Assembly (NCBI RefSeq): GCF_006517235.1
Contig: NZ_CP041188.1
Location: 744,001 to 808,000, forward strand
Length of the DNA stretch: 64,000 nucleotides
Source of the DNA: Pseudarthrobacter sp. NIBRBAC000502772
GTDB taxonomy: Bacteria > Actinomycetota > Actinomycetes > Actinomycetales > Micrococcaceae
Direction: 5' to 3'
The stretch's first letter is position 1. Every line of letters begins with the position of its first letter. Below, piece after piece: positions 8,687 through 17,406 of the stretch. The translations under genes were made by a program, and so were the position numbers. The notes under the pieces are model-generated. The model was not told the DNA's origin, searched no databases, and was given only the letters and a program-made list of their open reading frames with translations.

Positions 8687-9310
8687 ATGACTGACCAGCC
8701 AACTCCGCGCCCTGATTCGCAAGGGTCCGGTGCGGGACCCGGCGATTCGCCGGCAGGCTACGAGCCGCCGCAGTTTGTGCCGCCCCATGGCCCAAGCATT
8801 CCGGCGCCGCCGCCGTATGACCAGAACCCGTACGGCCAGAATCAGTTTGACCAGAACCCGTACGGCCAGAATCAGTTTGGCCAGGACCAGTACAGCCAGA
8901 ACCAGTACGCCCAGCCAGGCCAGTACAACCAGCCTGGTGCGTACAGCCAGCCTGGCGATCCGTACAGCGCCACATATGCCCAGCCTTCGAGCCCCTACGG
9001 CCAGGGTTCCAGCCCTTATGGCCAACCGGCGTACGGACAACCCGCGTACTACGGTATGCCGGCCCAGGAGCCCAAGGGCCTGAGTATCGCCAGCATGGTG
9101 CTCGGCATTTCCTCGGTCATCCTTGGCTGGTTCATGATTCCGCAGATCGCCGCAGTCATCACCGGCCATCTGGCCCTCCGCCGTGAACCCTCTGGCAAGG
9201 GTATGTCCATCACCGGGCTGGTCCTGGGCTACCTTTGCCTGCTGGGTTACGGAGCGTTCTGGCTGCTCCTGATTATCGGGCTGACATACGCTTCCAGTTA
9301 CGGGTACTGA
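8687..9310 (+). CDS. DUF4190 membrane protein with Gln/Tyr-rich repeat tail
   Basis: A 207-residue protein of actinobacterial style. Residues 1-120 are a disordered Gln, Asn, Tyr, Pro and Gly-rich region built of YGQNQF/DQNPYGQNQ-type repeats. Residues about 130-205 hold two hydrophobic helices separated by a GHLALRREPSGKGMSITGL loop, the signature of DUF4190. GGGG six bases upstream supports ATG 8687 over ATG 8675. A TAGGCT -10-like hexamer is at 8651-8656. Function is unknown; such proteins are integral membrane proteins, often near cell-envelope genes. Confidence 0.78.
   Translation: MTDQPTPRPDSQGSGAGPGDSPAGYEPPQFVPPHGPSIPAPPPYDQNPYGQNQFDQNPYGQNQFGQDQYSQNQYAQPGQYNQPGAYSQPGDPYSATYAQPSSPYGQGSSPYGQPAYGQPAYYGMPAQEPKGLSIASMVLGISSVILGWFMIPQIAAVITGHLALRREPSGKGMSITGLVLGYLCLLGYGAFWLLLIIGLTYASSYGY
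8819..8878 (+). repeat. perfect 30-bp tandem duplication
   Basis: Positions 8819-8848 and 8849-8878 are identical 30-bp units encoding DQNPYGQNQF twice. They lie in the low-complexity N-terminal half of the DUF4190 protein. Identity at all codon positions shows a recent duplication. Confidence 0.85.
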
Positions 9311-9340
9311 TCCCGGGCTAAAGCAGGATGCCAGGCAGCG

Positions 9341-9366
9341 GAAAGGCCCCCGTCAGGGGGCCTTTC
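9341..9366 (+). terminator. intrinsic terminator after the DUF4190 gene
   Basis: A perfect 11-bp stem, GAAAGGCCCCC at 9341-9351 and GGGGGCCTTTC at 9356-9366, with loop GTCA, begins about 30 bases after the stop codon. The 3' arm ends in CTTTCTTC. Because the convergent small gene ends at 9391, it may terminate in both directions. Confidence 0.85.
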
Positions 9367-9390
9367 TTCAGGTGGGCCTGACTCGCAAAA

Positions 9391-9594
9391 TCAGACTCTC
9401 TCGCGCCTGCGCTCAGCGGCCGGTTCCTGGGCTTCGTGGGTCCTCCGGCGACGCGGGAAGGCCCAGAAGGTGAAGTCCTGGGCCGTGTAATGCGGCTCCG
9501 GACGGTCCGGCGGTGTTTCCTGGCGCGCTTCGGGTTTCCGGTCGGCTTCTCTCTTGTTACGCCACCCGAAATCCTCCATCGATGAATAGCACAT
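9391..9594 (-). CDS. small basic hypothetical protein
   Basis: A 67-residue protein beginning MCYSSMEDFGW, with a very basic, Arg- and Glu-rich remainder ending RRRERV. A strong GAGGAGG Shine-Dalgarno at 9601-9607 (minus strand) six bases before the ATG decides this start over an ATG 15 bases further out. I recall small actinobacterial proteins with a similar Cys-Tyr-Ser start next to Glu-Phe-Gly-Trp, but no function is known to me. No membrane segment is present. Confidence 0.65.
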   Translation of the reverse strand: MCYSSMEDFGWRNKREADRKPEARQETPPDRPEPHYTAQDFTFWAFPRRRRTHEAQEPAAERRRERV

Positions 9595-9677
9595 CACAGA
9601 CCTCCTCATAGTGACTGCCCCTTAATCGTCCTCCGGATCGGCCCCGGAGTCGACACCCGGAGCCGTTCAAACTGGCA

Positions 9678-11174
9678 TCAGAAGCCGAGCTGGGCCGCCA
9701 CCTGGAGAAGGAGCAGTTCCGATCCCGCCCGCCCTACAAGCTGGATCCCCATCGGCAGGCCATGCGCGGGTTGCCCGCCGGTCCAGTGCACGGGAATGGT
9801 GATGGCAGGCAGGCCGCAGACATTCACCATGGAGGACCACGGGGCGAATTCGCACTGCCGGCGGTAGTCGCCGTCGGCGTCCCCGGGCCATTCTGCTGCC
9901 GGCCACGGTTCGTCGCCGTGCGTGGCGCCGGTAAACCAGCCCACGGGGCGCGGCGTCTGCGCCAGGGCCGGCATCAGCATCAGGTCCCAGCCGCCGTACT
10001 GCGTGATCGTGTCACGTTCGAATTGCCGCAGGAACGCCACCGATTCATTGAGTTTTGCGGCGCTGCGCTGCTGGGCCCGGCGTCTGAAGGTGCGGGTCAG
10101 CGGGGCCAGAAGTGCTTCGCGGTGCGGACTGATCCGGGCGGTTCCGACGGCGGCGGTCCACGCGGTGGTGAAGGCGTCCGGGTAGCGGTTGTCGTAGCGG
10201 ATGGCGGCTTCGCTGACGGCGTGCCCGGCATGCTCCAGCATTTCGGTGCCCGCCTGCAGCGCGGCCAAGGCTTCGGGTTCGGGCGTGAACGGAAATGTGG
10301 CGAACCAGGGGCTGTCCAGGGTCAGGCCTATGCGCAGCGGGCGCGGCTCGTGTGCCACGGCGTCGAGATAACTGCTGTCACGGGACGGTGCCAGAGCATC
10401 CATCAGCAGGGCCGAGTCGGCTGCGCTGCGGGCCAGGGGCCCCGCTACAACCAGGCGGGCGGGGTCGCCTGAACTCTCGCCCGACGGCACCACGCCGCGG
10501 CCGGGTTTGAGTCCCACGAGGCCGCAGGCGGCGGCCGGGATGCGGACCGAACCCCCGCCGTCGGTCCCTGGCGCGAACGGAAGCAGGCCAGCGGCCACCG
10601 CGGCAGCGCTGCCTCCCGAGGAGCCGCCGGAACTCCGGCTCGGGGCATGGGGATTGCGCGACGGCGGTGCGATGCGGTTTTCGCTGTAGGCCGTCAGCCC
10701 AAACTCCGGAACCTGGGTCTTGCCCAGTGAGACCACACCAGCGGCCTTGAGGACTGCGGCGAGGGCGCCATCGGCGGGCGCCGGTTTGTGGTCAAGTGCA
10801 GCGCTTCCATGGGTGGTCACCACGCCGGCGACGTCGGTCAGGTCCTTGAATGCCACCGGCATGCCGTGCAGAAGTGGCAGGGCGCCCGCGCTGCCTCCGG
10901 AGTCCCGCGCGGAGTCGTTCCCGGAGTCTTTTCGGAACTGGATGAACCGGGCATCGGCGGCGGCTGCGTCGGTCATCGCCTGATCCGCCGTGACCGTGAC
11001 AAAGGCGCCCAGCAACGGGTTCTGCTCTGCGATCCGGGCCAGGAAATGGGCTGTGGCTTCCCGCGCTGAAAGCTCTCCCGCGCGGAGCGCATCCCGGAGC
11101 CGAACAGCCGGCAGTTCGTGGATGTCAGCCAAGGAAGCGAGGCTCCAGGCGCCTCTCGGAAGCGGTGGTTCCAT
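9678..11174 (-). CDS. amidase signature family protein
   Basis: A 498-residue cytosolic amidase of the GatA/fatty acid amide hydrolase fold. The Ser-cisSer-Lys triad is visible: Lys110 in VAFKDLTDV, the Gly/Ser-rich SSGGSSGGSAAAV at 181-193 and nucleophile Ser209 in TDGGGSVRIPA. It hydrolyses a carboxamide of unknown structure; there are no gatB or gatC neighbours, so it is not the tRNA amidotransferase. The start at 11174 (MEPPLPRGAW) follows GGTGGAG and lies inside the last 50 bases of the peptidase E gene, so the two are probably one operon. A longer open frame upstream is only the antisense-compatible extension through peptidase E. Confidence 0.82.
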   Translation of the reverse strand: MEPPLPRGAWSLASLADIHELPAVRLRDALRAGELSAREATAHFLARIAEQNPLLGAFVTVTADQAMTDAAAADARFIQFRKDSGNDSARDSGGSAGALPLLHGMPVAFKDLTDVAGVVTTHGSAALDHKPAPADGALAAVLKAAGVVSLGKTQVPEFGLTAYSENRIAPPSRNPHAPSRSSGGSSGGSAAAVAAGLLPFAPGTDGGGSVRIPAAACGLVGLKPGRGVVPSGESSGDPARLVVAGPLARSAADSALLMDALAPSRDSSYLDAVAHEPRPLRIGLTLDSPWFATFPFTPEPEALAALQAGTEMLEHAGHAVSEAAIRYDNRYPDAFTTAWTAAVGTARISPHREALLAPLTRTFRRRAQQRSAAKLNESVAFLRQFERDTITQYGGWDLMLMPALAQTPRPVGWFTGATHGDEPWPAAEWPGDADGDYRRQCEFAPWSSMVNVCGLPAITIPVHWTGGQPAHGLPMGIQLVGRAGSELLLLQVAAQLGF

Positions 11175-11868
11175 CCGCTCCACCGGCTTCCGCGGTGACG
11201 ATGTAAGCGCCCTTGCCCCGTACCTCGGCAACCGCTTCCACAAGTTCCGTGCCGTGGTAGACCAGCCCCACGCCGTCGTCCGTGCAGTGCGTTTCTCCGA
11301 GCGTTCCGTCAGCCACGAGCCGGTGCACCAGCGGGCGCCGCCTTTCCTCTGAGTCGTAATGGACGCCATTGGCGTACGGGAGGAAGGCCAAGCCATTGGT
11401 CACTGCACGCAGCTCCGGCCCAAACGAATCAGTGGTGCCGCCCTGGAACCAGCAGATTGATCCGGCCGAAACCCCCGCCAGCACAACTCCGTGCTGCCAC
11501 GCGCGGTGGAGGATGCCGTCCAACCCGTGGGCACGCCAGACGGCAAGCAGGTTCACCACGGAGCCGCCGTTCACCCACACCACGTCCTGTTCCAGCAGAT
11601 GCGCCTCCGGGTCTGCGTGGTTTGGCATGGTGAAGAGGTTGAGGTGGCTGAAGTCGAAGCCCGCCAGCCGCGCGGCCTCATCCATTTCCGCATTGAACCC
11701 TCGTTGATCTCCGGCGGCCGTACCCACGTGGGTGACCCGCGGCGGCCGTCCGCTGGCTCCGGAAAGCTCCACGGCGTAGTGCAGCAGGCGGTCAAACTCC
11801 AGGCGTGTTCGAAAACCCTGCCTGTAGCCTCCAGACGTGGCCAAGATGGTGGGCTGCTCAGCGGGCAA
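11125..11868 (-). CDS. peptidase E-like serine peptidase (S51)
   Basis: A 247-residue protein of the S51 peptidase E/cyanophycinase superfamily, which cleaves Asp-X dipeptides. The nucleophile elbow is GVSAGS with Ser134, preceded by VVWVNGGSVVNLLAVW, the conserved strand-loop of the class I glutamine-amidotransferase-like fold. No signal peptide is visible, so it is cytosolic. It starts with TTG at 11868 behind a strong AGGAGG Shine-Dalgarno. It overlaps the downstream amidase start by 50 bp, suggesting linked amide or peptide degradation. Confidence 0.82.
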   Translation of the reverse strand: MPAEQPTILATSGGYRQGFRTRLEFDRLLHYAVELSGASGRPPRVTHVGTAAGDQRGFNAEMDEAARLAGFDFSHLNLFTMPNHADPEAHLLEQDVVWVNGGSVVNLLAVWRAHGLDGILHRAWQHGVVLAGVSAGSICWFQGGTTDSFGPELRAVTNGLAFLPYANGVHYDSEERRRPLVHRLVADGTLGETHCTDDGVGLVYHGTELVEAVAEVRGKGAYIVTAEAGGADGTTASERRLEPRFLG

Positions 11869-11979
11869 GGATCCTCCTACGGGTCTTCAACAGCGTAACT
11901 TGTCCCTGGTTTCGGGATCGGCGCGATCGGCTGGCGCTAGGCTGGAAGGAGACCAGTGATTCTCCGAAAGAGGACTCCT

Positions 11980-12306
11980 ATGAGCGATTTTGATACCGTG
12001 CCCGTCAACGACGTCCCAGCCGACGCCGTGATTCTGGATGTCCGCGAAGACTACGAATGGGTAGCCGGACACGCCGAGGACGCCGTGCACATTCCCCTGG
12101 ACCAGCTTCCGGCGCGGCTTGACGAACTGGACCCGGACCAGGACGTCTATGTCATCTGCCGCACTGGCGGACGGTCCTTCCGCGCCGCGCAATGGCTCAC
12201 CGGACAGGGCTATACAGCCATCAACGTGGCCGGCGGAATGGACCAGTGGCTCGAGTCCGGCAAGCCACTCGTGTCCGACAACGGCCTCAAGCCGCTCATT
12301 CTGTAG
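11980..12306 (+). CDS. single-domain rhodanese
   Basis: A 108-residue sulfurtransferase-like protein. It has ILDVREDYEWVAGHAEDAVHIPL (residues 18-40) and an active-site loop CRTGGRS with Cys60, which carries the persulfide. It is cytosolic and consists of one catalytic domain. ATG 11980 follows AGAGGA; an ATG at 11956 is less well placed. A TAGGCT -10-like hexamer lies at 11938-11943. It runs co-directionally into pheA with 39 bp between them, possibly as one transcript. The sulfur acceptor is unknown. Confidence 0.85.
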   Translation: MSDFDTVPVNDVPADAVILDVREDYEWVAGHAEDAVHIPLDQLPARLDELDPDQDVYVICRTGGRSFRAAQWLTGQGYTAINVAGGMDQWLESGKPLVSDNGLKPLIL

Positions 12307-12345
12307 TTCAGCCCGAACCTGCGTCCCGTCACCACAGAGGAATCC

Positions 12346-13284
12346 ATGCCCGCGACACCTGTTACGTACACCTTCCTCGGGCCTGAGGGGACGTTCACCG
12401 AGGCGGCGCTGATGCAGGTTCCGGATGCCGCCGATGCCACCCGCATCCCGGCCTCCAACGTCAACGCTGCGCTGGACATGGTCCGCGATGGCGTTGCGGA
12501 CGCAGCGATGGTCCCTATCGAGAACTCGGTAGAAGGCGGGGTCACGGCCACCCTGGACGCCATCGCCAGCGGGCAGGAACTGCGAATCATCCGCGAAGTC
12601 CTGGTCCCCATCAGCTTTGTCCTGGTGGCCCGACCCGGTGTGGAGCTGGCGGATATTCGACGGATTTCCACGCACGGCCATGCCTGGGCACAGTGCCGTC
12701 TCTGGGTGGATCAGAATATTCCAGGTGCAGAATATGTTGCCGGCTCCTCCACAGCGGCGGCAGCCATGGGCCTCCTTGACGGCGACGCCCACTACGACGC
12801 CGCGATCTGTGCGCCCATTGTGGCCCAGGAGCAGCCAGGGCTGACAGTCCTGGCGGACAACATCGGCGACAATCCGGGAGCAGTGACGCGGTTCATCCTG
12901 GTGAGCAGGCCGGGCGCACTGCCCGAACGGACCGGTGCGGACAAGACCACGGTGGTAGTCCCGCTTCCGGAAGACCGCCCGGGTGCGCTGATGGAAATCC
13001 TGGACCAGTTCGCCACGAGGGGCGTGAACCTCAGCCGGATCGAATCCCGGCCTACGGGCCAGTACCTGGGGCACTACTTCTTCAGCATCGACGCTGACGG
13101 GCACATCGCGGATGCCCGTGTGGCAGATGCTTTGGCCGGTCTTCACCGCATCAGCCCGGCCACCCGCTTCCTGGGCTCGTATGGACGGGCTGACGCCCAA
13201 AGCTCCAGCGTCGCGCAACACACCTCCGACGAGGCATTCCAGGCGGCGCATGAATGGGTGGGGCAGATTCTGCAGGGGGAATGA
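12346..13284 (+). CDS. pheA: prephenate dehydratase
   Basis: A 312-residue monofunctional prephenate dehydratase converting prephenate to phenylpyruvate in phenylalanine synthesis. The catalytic half begins YTFLGPEGTFTEAAL and contains VPIENSVEGGV and the conserved Thr-Arg-Phe in GAVTRFILV. The C-terminal ACT domain, which binds phenylalanine for feedback control, contains DRPGALMEILDQFA and the ESRP motif. The length fits actinobacterial PheA without a chorismate mutase domain. AGAGGA supports the start. It is followed by a small gene and precedes serS-region genes. Confidence 0.93.
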   Translation: MPATPVTYTFLGPEGTFTEAALMQVPDAADATRIPASNVNAALDMVRDGVADAAMVPIENSVEGGVTATLDAIASGQELRIIREVLVPISFVLVARPGVELADIRRISTHGHAWAQCRLWVDQNIPGAEYVAGSSTAAAAMGLLDGDAHYDAAICAPIVAQEQPGLTVLADNIGDNPGAVTRFILVSRPGALPERTGADKTTVVVPLPEDRPGALMEILDQFATRGVNLSRIESRPTGQYLGHYFFSIDADGHIADARVADALAGLHRISPATRFLGSYGRADAQSSSVAQHTSDEAFQAAHEWVGQILQGE

Positions 13285-13408
13285 ACGCCGCCTGACGCCG
13301 GCTAAGGCTTCGCCCACAGCGTAGGCCAAGGTACTTCCGCGGGATAGGTACTGTGCGTATGCTTGCTTGATCCACTTGGGGGATGGCCCCTAATGAAGGG
13401 AACAGGTC

Positions 13409-13618
13409 ATGAGCACCAGCAGCACAGACAACGACGGTCAGGGCATGATCGTTAATCCGAAGCCCACAGCCGACAACCAGGACTGGGACGGGGACGACGC
13501 TGACCGCGCCGACCGCCTGCGCTTCGAAGAGGAGCAGGCTATGATCCGCGAGCAGTCCGAGGCACGTGCCGCGAAGGCTGCTGCAGAGGCAGGAACTGCC
13601 AAGAAGGCAACCGCCTGA
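13409..13618 (+). CDS. small charged hypothetical protein
   Basis: A 69-residue hydrophilic protein. The N-terminal half is rich in Asp and Asn, and residues about 30-69 are likely one long helix rich in Ala, Glu, Arg and Lys. No domain is recognised. A TATGCT -10-like hexamer lies at 13358-13363, 17 bp downstream of two GGTACT words (13330 and 13347), and GAAGGGAACAGGTC precedes the ATG. It is convergent with the diacylglycerol kinase gene. Confidence 0.6.
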   Translation: MSTSSTDNDGQGMIVNPKPTADNQDWDGDDADRADRLRFEEEQAMIREQSEARAAKAAAEAGTAKKATA

Positions 13619-13630
13619 GGCCGGGCCGGC

Positions 13631-14689
13631 TCAGGCCGGTTGGCCCTTGACCCTTATCAGGAGCGAGCGCGGTTCCACCCGGACGGTGAGCTTGGTGGCC
13701 AGCCCGGATGTGTCGCCGTCGATTTGCGTGGGCATGGGCTCCGGGCACTTGATGACGATTCGGCCGGCCCGGTACATCGTCATGATGGGCAGGTTGCCCT
13801 TGTGTTTGAACAGGATTTTCGCGTACATGGCCAGCCAGCCGATGGCGCTGCGGGGGCTCATGACCACCACGTCCAGCATGCCGTCATCGATCATGGCTTC
13901 CGGGATGAAATCGATCCCGCCCGGGACCAGCCCACAGTTGGCAAAGAGGACGCTGCGGATGTTCCGGACCTGCTCAGGCTTGTCATCCAGCGCGACTGAG
14001 ACCTTCCTTCGCCGCCCCGGCAGGTGGCGCATTCCGGCTTCGGTATAAGCGAGCCAACCCACGGCTTTCTTTAGGCCGGCATTGGTATCAGCGAGTATTT
14101 CGGCGTCCATGCCGATCCCGGCGATCACCAGGAACGCGTGCTCGGAAGAGTGTCCCGTGCGGGAATTCTCGATGCCCATCCGCGCGGTATCGATGTAGCG
14201 CTGGTGGCCGAAAAGCGCTGTCTGCACGTTGGCATGGAGGTCGTTGACATCCAGATCCACGTTTCGCGCCAGGAGGTTTCCCGTCCCCAGCGGAATCAGG
14301 CCCATGGCCACATCCGTGTGTGCGAGGGACTCTGCCACCACCCGCACGGTGCCGTCGCCACCGCCCACCAGCACGACGTCGGCCTTGTAGTCCAGCGCCG
14401 ACCGGGCCTGGGAGTATCCCGGGTCCTCGGCGGTGGTCTCCAGGAAGAGGGGTTCGTCCCACCCGGCTGTCAGGCAGGCGCGCCGGATGGCTTCCTTCGC
14501 TTCGGGGGCACGTGCCTTGACGGGGTTGAGGATGACGACCACGCGTTGCTGGGTGAGGCCCGTTTCATGCGCTTCTTCATGGACCGCGCTGCGGATGTGC
14601 AGGGCCTTGAGCTTCCGGACACCCCACCAGCTGGAGACGGCGAAAGCCAGCGCCGCCGCGCTCAGGACGTAGAGAAGCCAGTCGTTCAT
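13631..14689 (-). CDS. diacylglycerol kinase family lipid kinase
   Basis: A 352-residue protein with an N-terminal hydrophobic helix (residues 4-22) followed by a DAGK catalytic domain. Key motifs are [12 protein letters not shown] at about 54-65, the nucleotide-binding GGGDGT at 109-114 and [11 protein letters not shown] at 133-143. It probably phosphorylates diacylglycerol or a related lipid at the membrane using ATP, returning it to phospholipid synthesis. It diverges from serS; its ATG is 91 bp from the serS start. Confidence 0.85.
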   Translation of the reverse strand: MNDWLLYVLSAAALAFAVSSWWGVRKLKALHIRSAVHEEAHETGLTQQRVVVILNPVKARAPEAKEAIRRACLTAGWDEPLFLETTAEDPGYSQARSALDYKADVVLVGGGDGTVRVVAESLAHTDVAMGLIPLGTGNLLARNVDLDVNDLHANVQTALFGHQRYIDTARMGIENSRTGHSSEHAFLVIAGIGMDAEILADTNAGLKKAVGWLAYTEAGMRHLPGRRRKVSVALDDKPEQVRNIRSVLFANCGLVPGGIDFIPEAMIDDGMLDVVVMSPRSAIGWLAMYAKILFKHKGNLPIMTMYRAGRIVIKCPEPMPTQIDGDTSGLATKLTVRVEPRSLLIRVKGQPA

Positions 14690-14767
14690 GGTGCTTCAAC
14701 AGTATCCCGGCCGCGGCGCCGCGATTCCCCCCGTCCGGCCGGGCAGTGTTGGTTCCGCCGGATTCGA

Positions 14768-14779
14768 TACTCTTGTCTG
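14768..14779 (+). promoter_or_regulatory. -10 hexamer placing a leaderless serS transcript
   Basis: TACTCT at 14768-14773 matches the TAnnnT -10 pattern and is followed by six bases and then the GTG at 14780. This spacing would place the transcription start at the start codon. No Shine-Dalgarno is visible, and no good -35 is seen. Confidence 0.5.
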
Positions 14780-16060
14780 GTGATCGACGTAAAAGACCTC
14801 AGCGAAAACCCGGACAAGTTCCGTGCCAGCCAGCGCGCCCGCGGCGCCGACGAATCAGTGGTGGACGCGATCATGGCCGCAGACTCCGCCAGGCGTGCCG
14901 CCATGATCCGGTTTGAAAACCTCCGCGCCGAGCAGAACGTCTTCGGCAAGAAGGTGGCGCAGGCCAAGGGCGATGAGAAGAAAGCCCTGCTCGCCGAGGT
15001 CAAGGAACTGGCCAACACTGTGAAGGCCGCATCGGCCGAAGCAGACGCTGCCCAGGCCAAGCAGGACGAACTGCTGCGCAGTATCCCGAACCTTATTGAG
15101 GGCGGCGTCCCCGAGGGCGGCGAGGACGACTACATCGTGGTCAAAACCGTTGGAACGCCCCGCGAGTTCCCCGATTTCGAGCCGAAGGACCACCTGGAAA
15201 TCGGTGAGCTGATCGGCGCCATCGACATGGAGCGCGGCGCGAAAGTTTCGGGGTCACGCTTCTACTTCCTGCGCGGAGTGGGTGCACGCCTGGAGATGGC
15301 GTTGCTGCAGATGGCCATGGACCAGGCCATCGAGGCCGGCTTCGTTCCCATGATCACCCCAACCTTGGTGCGCCCCGAAACCATGCAGGGCACCGGCTTT
15401 GATGTAAAGCACGACGCCGAGATCTACCGTCTCGCCGAGGACGACCTTTACCTGGTGGGCACCTCCGAGGTTGCCTTGGCCGGCTACCACGCGGACGAGA
15501 TCCTGGACCTGACGGCCGGGCCCATCCGGTTTGCCGGCCAGAGTTCCTGCTACCGGCGTGAGGCCGGCTCGCACGGCAAGGACACCCGTGGCATCATCCG
15601 TGTCCACCAGTTCAACAAGGTGGAGATGTTCATTTACACCACGGTGGAGAAGGCCGCAGCCGAACACGAACGGCTCCTGGCCTGGGAAGAGGAGATGCTG
15701 GCCAAGTGCGAGCTCCCGTACCGCGTCATTGACACCGCCGCCGGCGACCTCGGCATGTCCGCGGCCCGCAAGTTCGACTGCGAAGCCTGGATTCCGACGC
15801 AGGGCGCCTACCGTGAGCTGACCTCCACCTCGAACTGCACGACTTTCCAGGCACGCCGCCTGAACATCCGCGAGCGTGTGGTCAACGACGAAGGCGTTGC
15901 CAAGGGCACCCGTGCCGTAGCCACCCTCAACGGCACGCTGGCCACCACCCGCTGGATCGTGGCCATCCTGGAGCACCACCAGAACGCCGACGGCTCGGTC
16001 AACGTCCCGGCCGCACTGCAGAAGTACCTCGGCGGCATGGAAGTCTTCCCCGTCCTCTAG
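14780..16060 (+). CDS. serS: serine--tRNA ligase
   Basis: A 426-residue class II aminoacyl-tRNA synthetase charging tRNA-Ser. Residues 1-110 form the tRNA-binding antiparallel coiled coil ([14 protein letters not shown], then the helical [16 protein letters not shown] region). The catalytic core contains the conserved [26 protein letters not shown], a motif 2 stretch [22 protein letters not shown] and motif 3 near [17 protein letters not shown]. The GTG start matches the conserved N-terminus of the family; the open frame continues 642 bases upstream but antisense to the lipid kinase. Translation is probably leaderless. Confidence 0.95.
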   Translation: MIDVKDLSENPDKFRASQRARGADESVVDAIMAADSARRAAMIRFENLRAEQNVFGKKVAQAKGDEKKALLAEVKELANTVKAASAEADAAQAKQDELLRSIPNLIEGGVPEGGEDDYIVVKTVGTPREFPDFEPKDHLEIGELIGAIDMERGAKVSGSRFYFLRGVGARLEMALLQMAMDQAIEAGFVPMITPTLVRPETMQGTGFDVKHDAEIYRLAEDDLYLVGTSEVALAGYHADEILDLTAGPIRFAGQSSCYRREAGSHGKDTRGIIRVHQFNKVEMFIYTTVEKAAAEHERLLAWEEEMLAKCELPYRVIDTAAGDLGMSAARKFDCEAWIPTQGAYRELTSTSNCTTFQARRLNIRERVVNDEGVAKGTRAVATLNGTLATTRWIVAILEHHQNADGSVNVPAALQKYLGGMEVFPVL

Positions 16061-16080
16061 GCTTCGCTGATCCGAGGAGA

Positions 16081-16125
16081 AATCCCCGTCACGTGGTCCA
16101 TTCCCCCGGTAACTCGACGGGGATT
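16081..16125. repeat. inverted repeat at the 3' end of the AbiEi/DUF559-type gene
   Basis: AATCCCCGTC at 16081-16090 and GACGGGGATT at 16116-16125 are perfect 10-bp arms around 25 bases. The repeat straddles the stop of the leftward gene and follows serS by 20 bp. It could terminate both convergent genes. Confidence 0.55.
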
Positions 16126-17132
16126 AGGCCACGCGGCGGGGATTCTTGCGTAGTGATTCCGGCACGTTCAAGTTTCCGCCGCAATAACTCCGGGTCGGTT
16201 ACGGCTTTCCAGTCCCAGCGGACAACCTTGTAGCCAAGCGCTCGGAGCCGGTCTTCACGCTTCTTCTCAGCCAGGACGGTTTCCCGTGTGCTGCGGCCGT
16301 CCAGGAGGTCGTCGTCGAGATACTTGGCGTCGCCGTCGAACTCCCCAATGACGCCGTAATCCGGCCAGAAAAAGTCTGTCCGCGCAATGAAACCTTCATG
16401 GTCATAGAAGGAACGCTGCAGGACCGGAGCCGGAAGCCCCAAAACGTGGATGAGTGCCCTGCTCCGGGACTCCCCGGCGGATTCCGAAGCCGCGTCAGCC
16501 AGTTCGAGTACCTCCAGGATCCGACGGCGTTTAGCAGCTGAAGCGAGACCGGCCGCCGCATGCTGCACATCGACTCGTGTGAGGCCTTCGCCTTCTTTGC
16601 GCCGGTTCCCCAGCGCAGCGTCCATGATGGCCACGGACTCAGGAAGTTCCAGCCGGCCAACACAATCCATGACCGTCTGAACCAGTGGCGTCACACCGAA
16701 CCCACGGGTGCCGACGACGTCCGATTGCCAATGATGCCGTGAGATTCCATAGCCCCGCACGTCCTCCAACTCGGTGCGGCCCGTCTTCGGATCCCTTGCG
16801 GCCCGGGTAGTCGACGGGAGTTTGCCCGCCTTGTGGGGTGATGGCGTGAGGATGTGGATGTAGTCCGGAACCCGTGGGCTGGGCAATCGCCAGACACGCA
16901 GGGCGGTCAGGTAGCAGAAACCTACTGCCGGATCACTAGCCGCCACCGCTGCAACCGTGGCTGCATAGCGTTCCCAAGCTTTGAGTGCGAGCCATGCGGG
17001 CTTGCTGTAGTAGATGCCCGTTCGGACACGGACGAGCTCGCCCCTGCCGTAGGCGCGGCTCAAGCCACGGCTGCTTCCGGTGAGGGCGCGCCTGCGGCTG
17101 GCGAGGATAAGGGCAGGAGGGGCGGATTCCAT
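16089..17132 (-). CDS. AbiEi-type/DUF559 endonuclease-like protein
   Basis: A 347-residue protein of a widespread actinobacterial family. Residues about 15-50 (SRGLSRAYGRGELVRVRTGIYYS) resemble the winged-helix N-terminus of AbiEi antitoxins. Residues about 255-330 resemble the DUF559/very-short-patch-repair nuclease fold, with VIGEFDGDAKY then EKKREDRLRALGYKVVRWDW. No AbiEii toxin is adjacent, so a toxin-antitoxin role is not supported. The gene is bracketed by GC-rich palindromes sharing CCCCG/CGGGG cores. It may bind or cut DNA; function is unproven. Confidence 0.7.
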   Translation of the reverse strand: MESAPPALILASRRRALTGSSRGLSRAYGRGELVRVRTGIYYSKPAWLALKAWERYAATVAAVAASDPAVGFCYLTALRVWRLPSPRVPDYIHILTPSPHKAGKLPSTTRAARDPKTGRTELEDVRGYGISRHHWQSDVVGTRGFGVTPLVQTVMDCVGRLELPESVAIMDAALGNRRKEGEGLTRVDVQHAAAGLASAAKRRRILEVLELADAASESAGESRSRALIHVLGLPAPVLQRSFYDHEGFIARTDFFWPDYGVIGEFDGDAKYLDDDLLDGRSTRETVLAEKKREDRLRALGYKVVRWDWKAVTDPELLRRKLERAGITTQESPPRGLIPVELPGEWTT

Positions 17133-17221
17133 GGTCCAATGCTGGTCGGTTCATTCCTAACCAGCCAGACCCGCGCGCCCGGATGTGGATAAGTCCCGGC
17201 AAGTCCCCTCAATGTGGACTT

Positions 17222-17245
17222 TTCCCCGTGGCATGCCGCGGGGAA
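17222..17245. repeat. 24-bp near-perfect palindrome
   Basis: Positions 17222-17245 pair at 11 of 12 positions (TTCCCCGTGGCA on the left). The palindrome lies 90 bp upstream of the AbiEi/DUF559-type gene. A downstream GGCGGGGAATC resembles GGCGGGGATTC at the other end of that gene. Confidence 0.5.
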
Positions 17246-17299
17246 TTGACCATCCGGCGGGGAATCTACGGCCGGCCGGGAGGCGGACAGCGTCCCGAA

Positions 17300-17340
17300 G
17301 GTTAACACTCACACCGGGGATAACCCTGTGAGTATTAACC
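17300..17340. repeat. 14-bp inverted repeat upstream of the HAD gene
   Basis: GGTTAACACTCACA at 17300-17313 and TGTGAGTATTAACC at 17327-17340 pair at 13 of 14 positions around a 13-base spacer. AT-rich ends in a GC-rich context and the location 66 bp upstream of a start codon suggest an operator rather than a terminator. Confidence 0.5.
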
Positions 17341-17406
17341 GGGTGTTCATGCGCGCTGTGGCCTGCGTCCTAGCCGGTTTTAGGGGGTCTCTGGTCTACT
17401 GGATGT

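Noticed and set aside
14138..14779. N-terminal extension of SerRS
   Set aside because: The extension lies antisense to the lipid kinase gene, and SerRS starts conservatively at the coiled coil.
16089..17132. Toxin-antitoxin system
   Set aside because: Only an AbiEi-like N-terminus is seen; there is no adjacent AbiEii nucleotidyltransferase-type toxin, and the protein carries its own nuclease-like C-terminus.
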